DNA from: Deltaproteobacteria bacterium
GTDB taxonomy: Bacteria > Desulfobacterota > Desulfobacteria > Desulfobacterales > Desulfobacteraceae
Assembly: GCA_003647385.1 (NCBI GenBank)
Contig: QMMT01000121.1
Coordinates: forward strand, 1 to 6,582
Reading direction: 5' to 3'
DNA length: 6,582 nt
Below the pieces are notes generated by a model. It saw nothing but the letters and a program-made list of their open reading frames with translations, was not told where the DNA came from and ran no database searches. Every line of letters starts with the position of its first letter. Position 1 is the first letter of the stretch. A program made the position numbers and the translations under genes. This document shows positions 6,082 through 6,582 of this stretch, one piece after another.

Positions 6082-6582
6082 ATGACTTTTGATCTTTTGT
6101 TTTATTCATCACTAATATTATTAGCTGTCGGGATGGTTGTTAAGATCACCCAATGGTTTTCATATAAAATAGGAATTCAAACACAAAATTCCACTTTTTC
6201 CCAAAGATTGGGTTCAAGCTTAAAAGCAATACCCGGCGTTATTTTCAGCCCAAAAATTGGAATTGTATTAAAAGTATTCATTCTTGACGTGCTTTTACAG
6301 TATAAGATCCTGAAAGAAGATATTCTACGGTGGGTAATGCATATGCTGATATTCTGGGGATTTATACTGCTGTTCTTTATGCATGCCCTGGAAACTATCG
6401 TTTCTGATGTTTTCTTACCTTCTTATTTTTCAACCGTTAATCCTTATATGTTTCTAAGGGATTTTTTCGGTTCCATGGTATTGATGGGAATCGCTATTGC
6501 CATTTGTCGTCGTCTTTTTATGAAAGTCCCCAGGTTAAGTACGAATAAGTGCGATGTTTATGCAATTTTAATCGTTACTACC
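6082..6582 (+). CDS. NarI-like membrane electron-transfer protein, N-terminal part (cut by window end)
   Basis: An open frame of 167 codons without a stop, cut by the window edge. Hydrophobic segments lie at about 4-24, 84-107 and 124-143, with another starting near 157. An amphipathic stretch at about 50-73 ends LDVLLQ, followed by ILRWVMHMLIFWGF (81-94). This wording resembles the N-terminal NarI-like domain of membrane-bound Fe-S proteins related to heterodisulfide reductase HdrD/HdrE and to ETF:quinone oxidoreductases of anaerobes; that link is from memory of the family and not tested. H87 and H101, 14 residues apart in the second helix, are candidate heme b ligands. If the call is right, ferredoxin-like and CCG cysteine domains should follow past the window, with electron flow to or from menaquinone. 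It has its own promoter and a strong ribosome binding site. Confidence 0.65.
   Translation, partial: MTFDLLFYSSLILLAVGMVVKITQWFSYKIGIQTQNSTFSQRLGSSLKAIPGVIFSPKIGIVLKVFILDVLLQYKILKEDILRWVMHMLIFWGFILLFFMHALETIVSDVFLPSYFSTVNPYMFLRDFFGSMVLMGIAIAICRRLFMKVPRLSTNKCDVYAILIVTT

Overview
The window reads as AT-rich bacterial chromosome, most likely from a sulfate-reducing Desulfobacterota (Desulfobacteraceae-like) organism. This is an inference from gene content: a periplasmic multiheme cytochrome c3, an LppC/LpoA-type lipoprotein with the delta-proteobacterial form of the C-terminus, and the start of a NarI-like membrane electron-transfer protein of a kind common in anaerobic respirers. No mobile element, CRISPR array, rRNA or tRNA gene was seen, and no gene-free stretch exceeds about 140 bases.

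Layout. (1) A plus-strand cluster at 14-3204: an exported octaheme cytochrome made of two tandem tetraheme c3 domains, then, 9 bases later, arabinose-5-phosphate isomerase (kdsD, the first step towards KDO for lipopolysaccharide), which overlaps by ATGA with a long-form 6-phosphofructokinase. The spacing implies one transcript that begins upstream of the window. (2) A minus-strand pair at 5943-3194: miaA (tRNA A37 dimethylallyltransferase), followed 95 bases on by a large lipoprotein with a helical-repeat N-terminal part and a periplasmic-binding-protein fold. The end of the lipoprotein gene overlaps the end of the phosphofructokinase gene by 11 bases, tail to tail. (3) A divergent control region at 5944-6081, with back-to-back promoter candidates that share their -10 region and lie next to inverted repeats. 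(4) From 6082 to the window edge, the first 167 codons of a membrane protein with NarI-like helices, probably the N-terminal part of a membrane-bound Hdr-like iron-sulfur electron-transfer protein.

How they fit together: most genes are housekeeping (KDO synthesis, glycolysis, tRNA modification, envelope maintenance). The respiratory content is the octaheme cytochrome and the truncated membrane protein. I found no clear sign of an undescribed defence or mobile system. The points most worth a second look are the precise internal duplication of the cytochrome and its place in a sugar-phosphate operon, the mixed Gly/Lys signature of the phosphofructokinase, the tail-to-tail gene overlap, and the compact divergent promoter with its inverted repeat.
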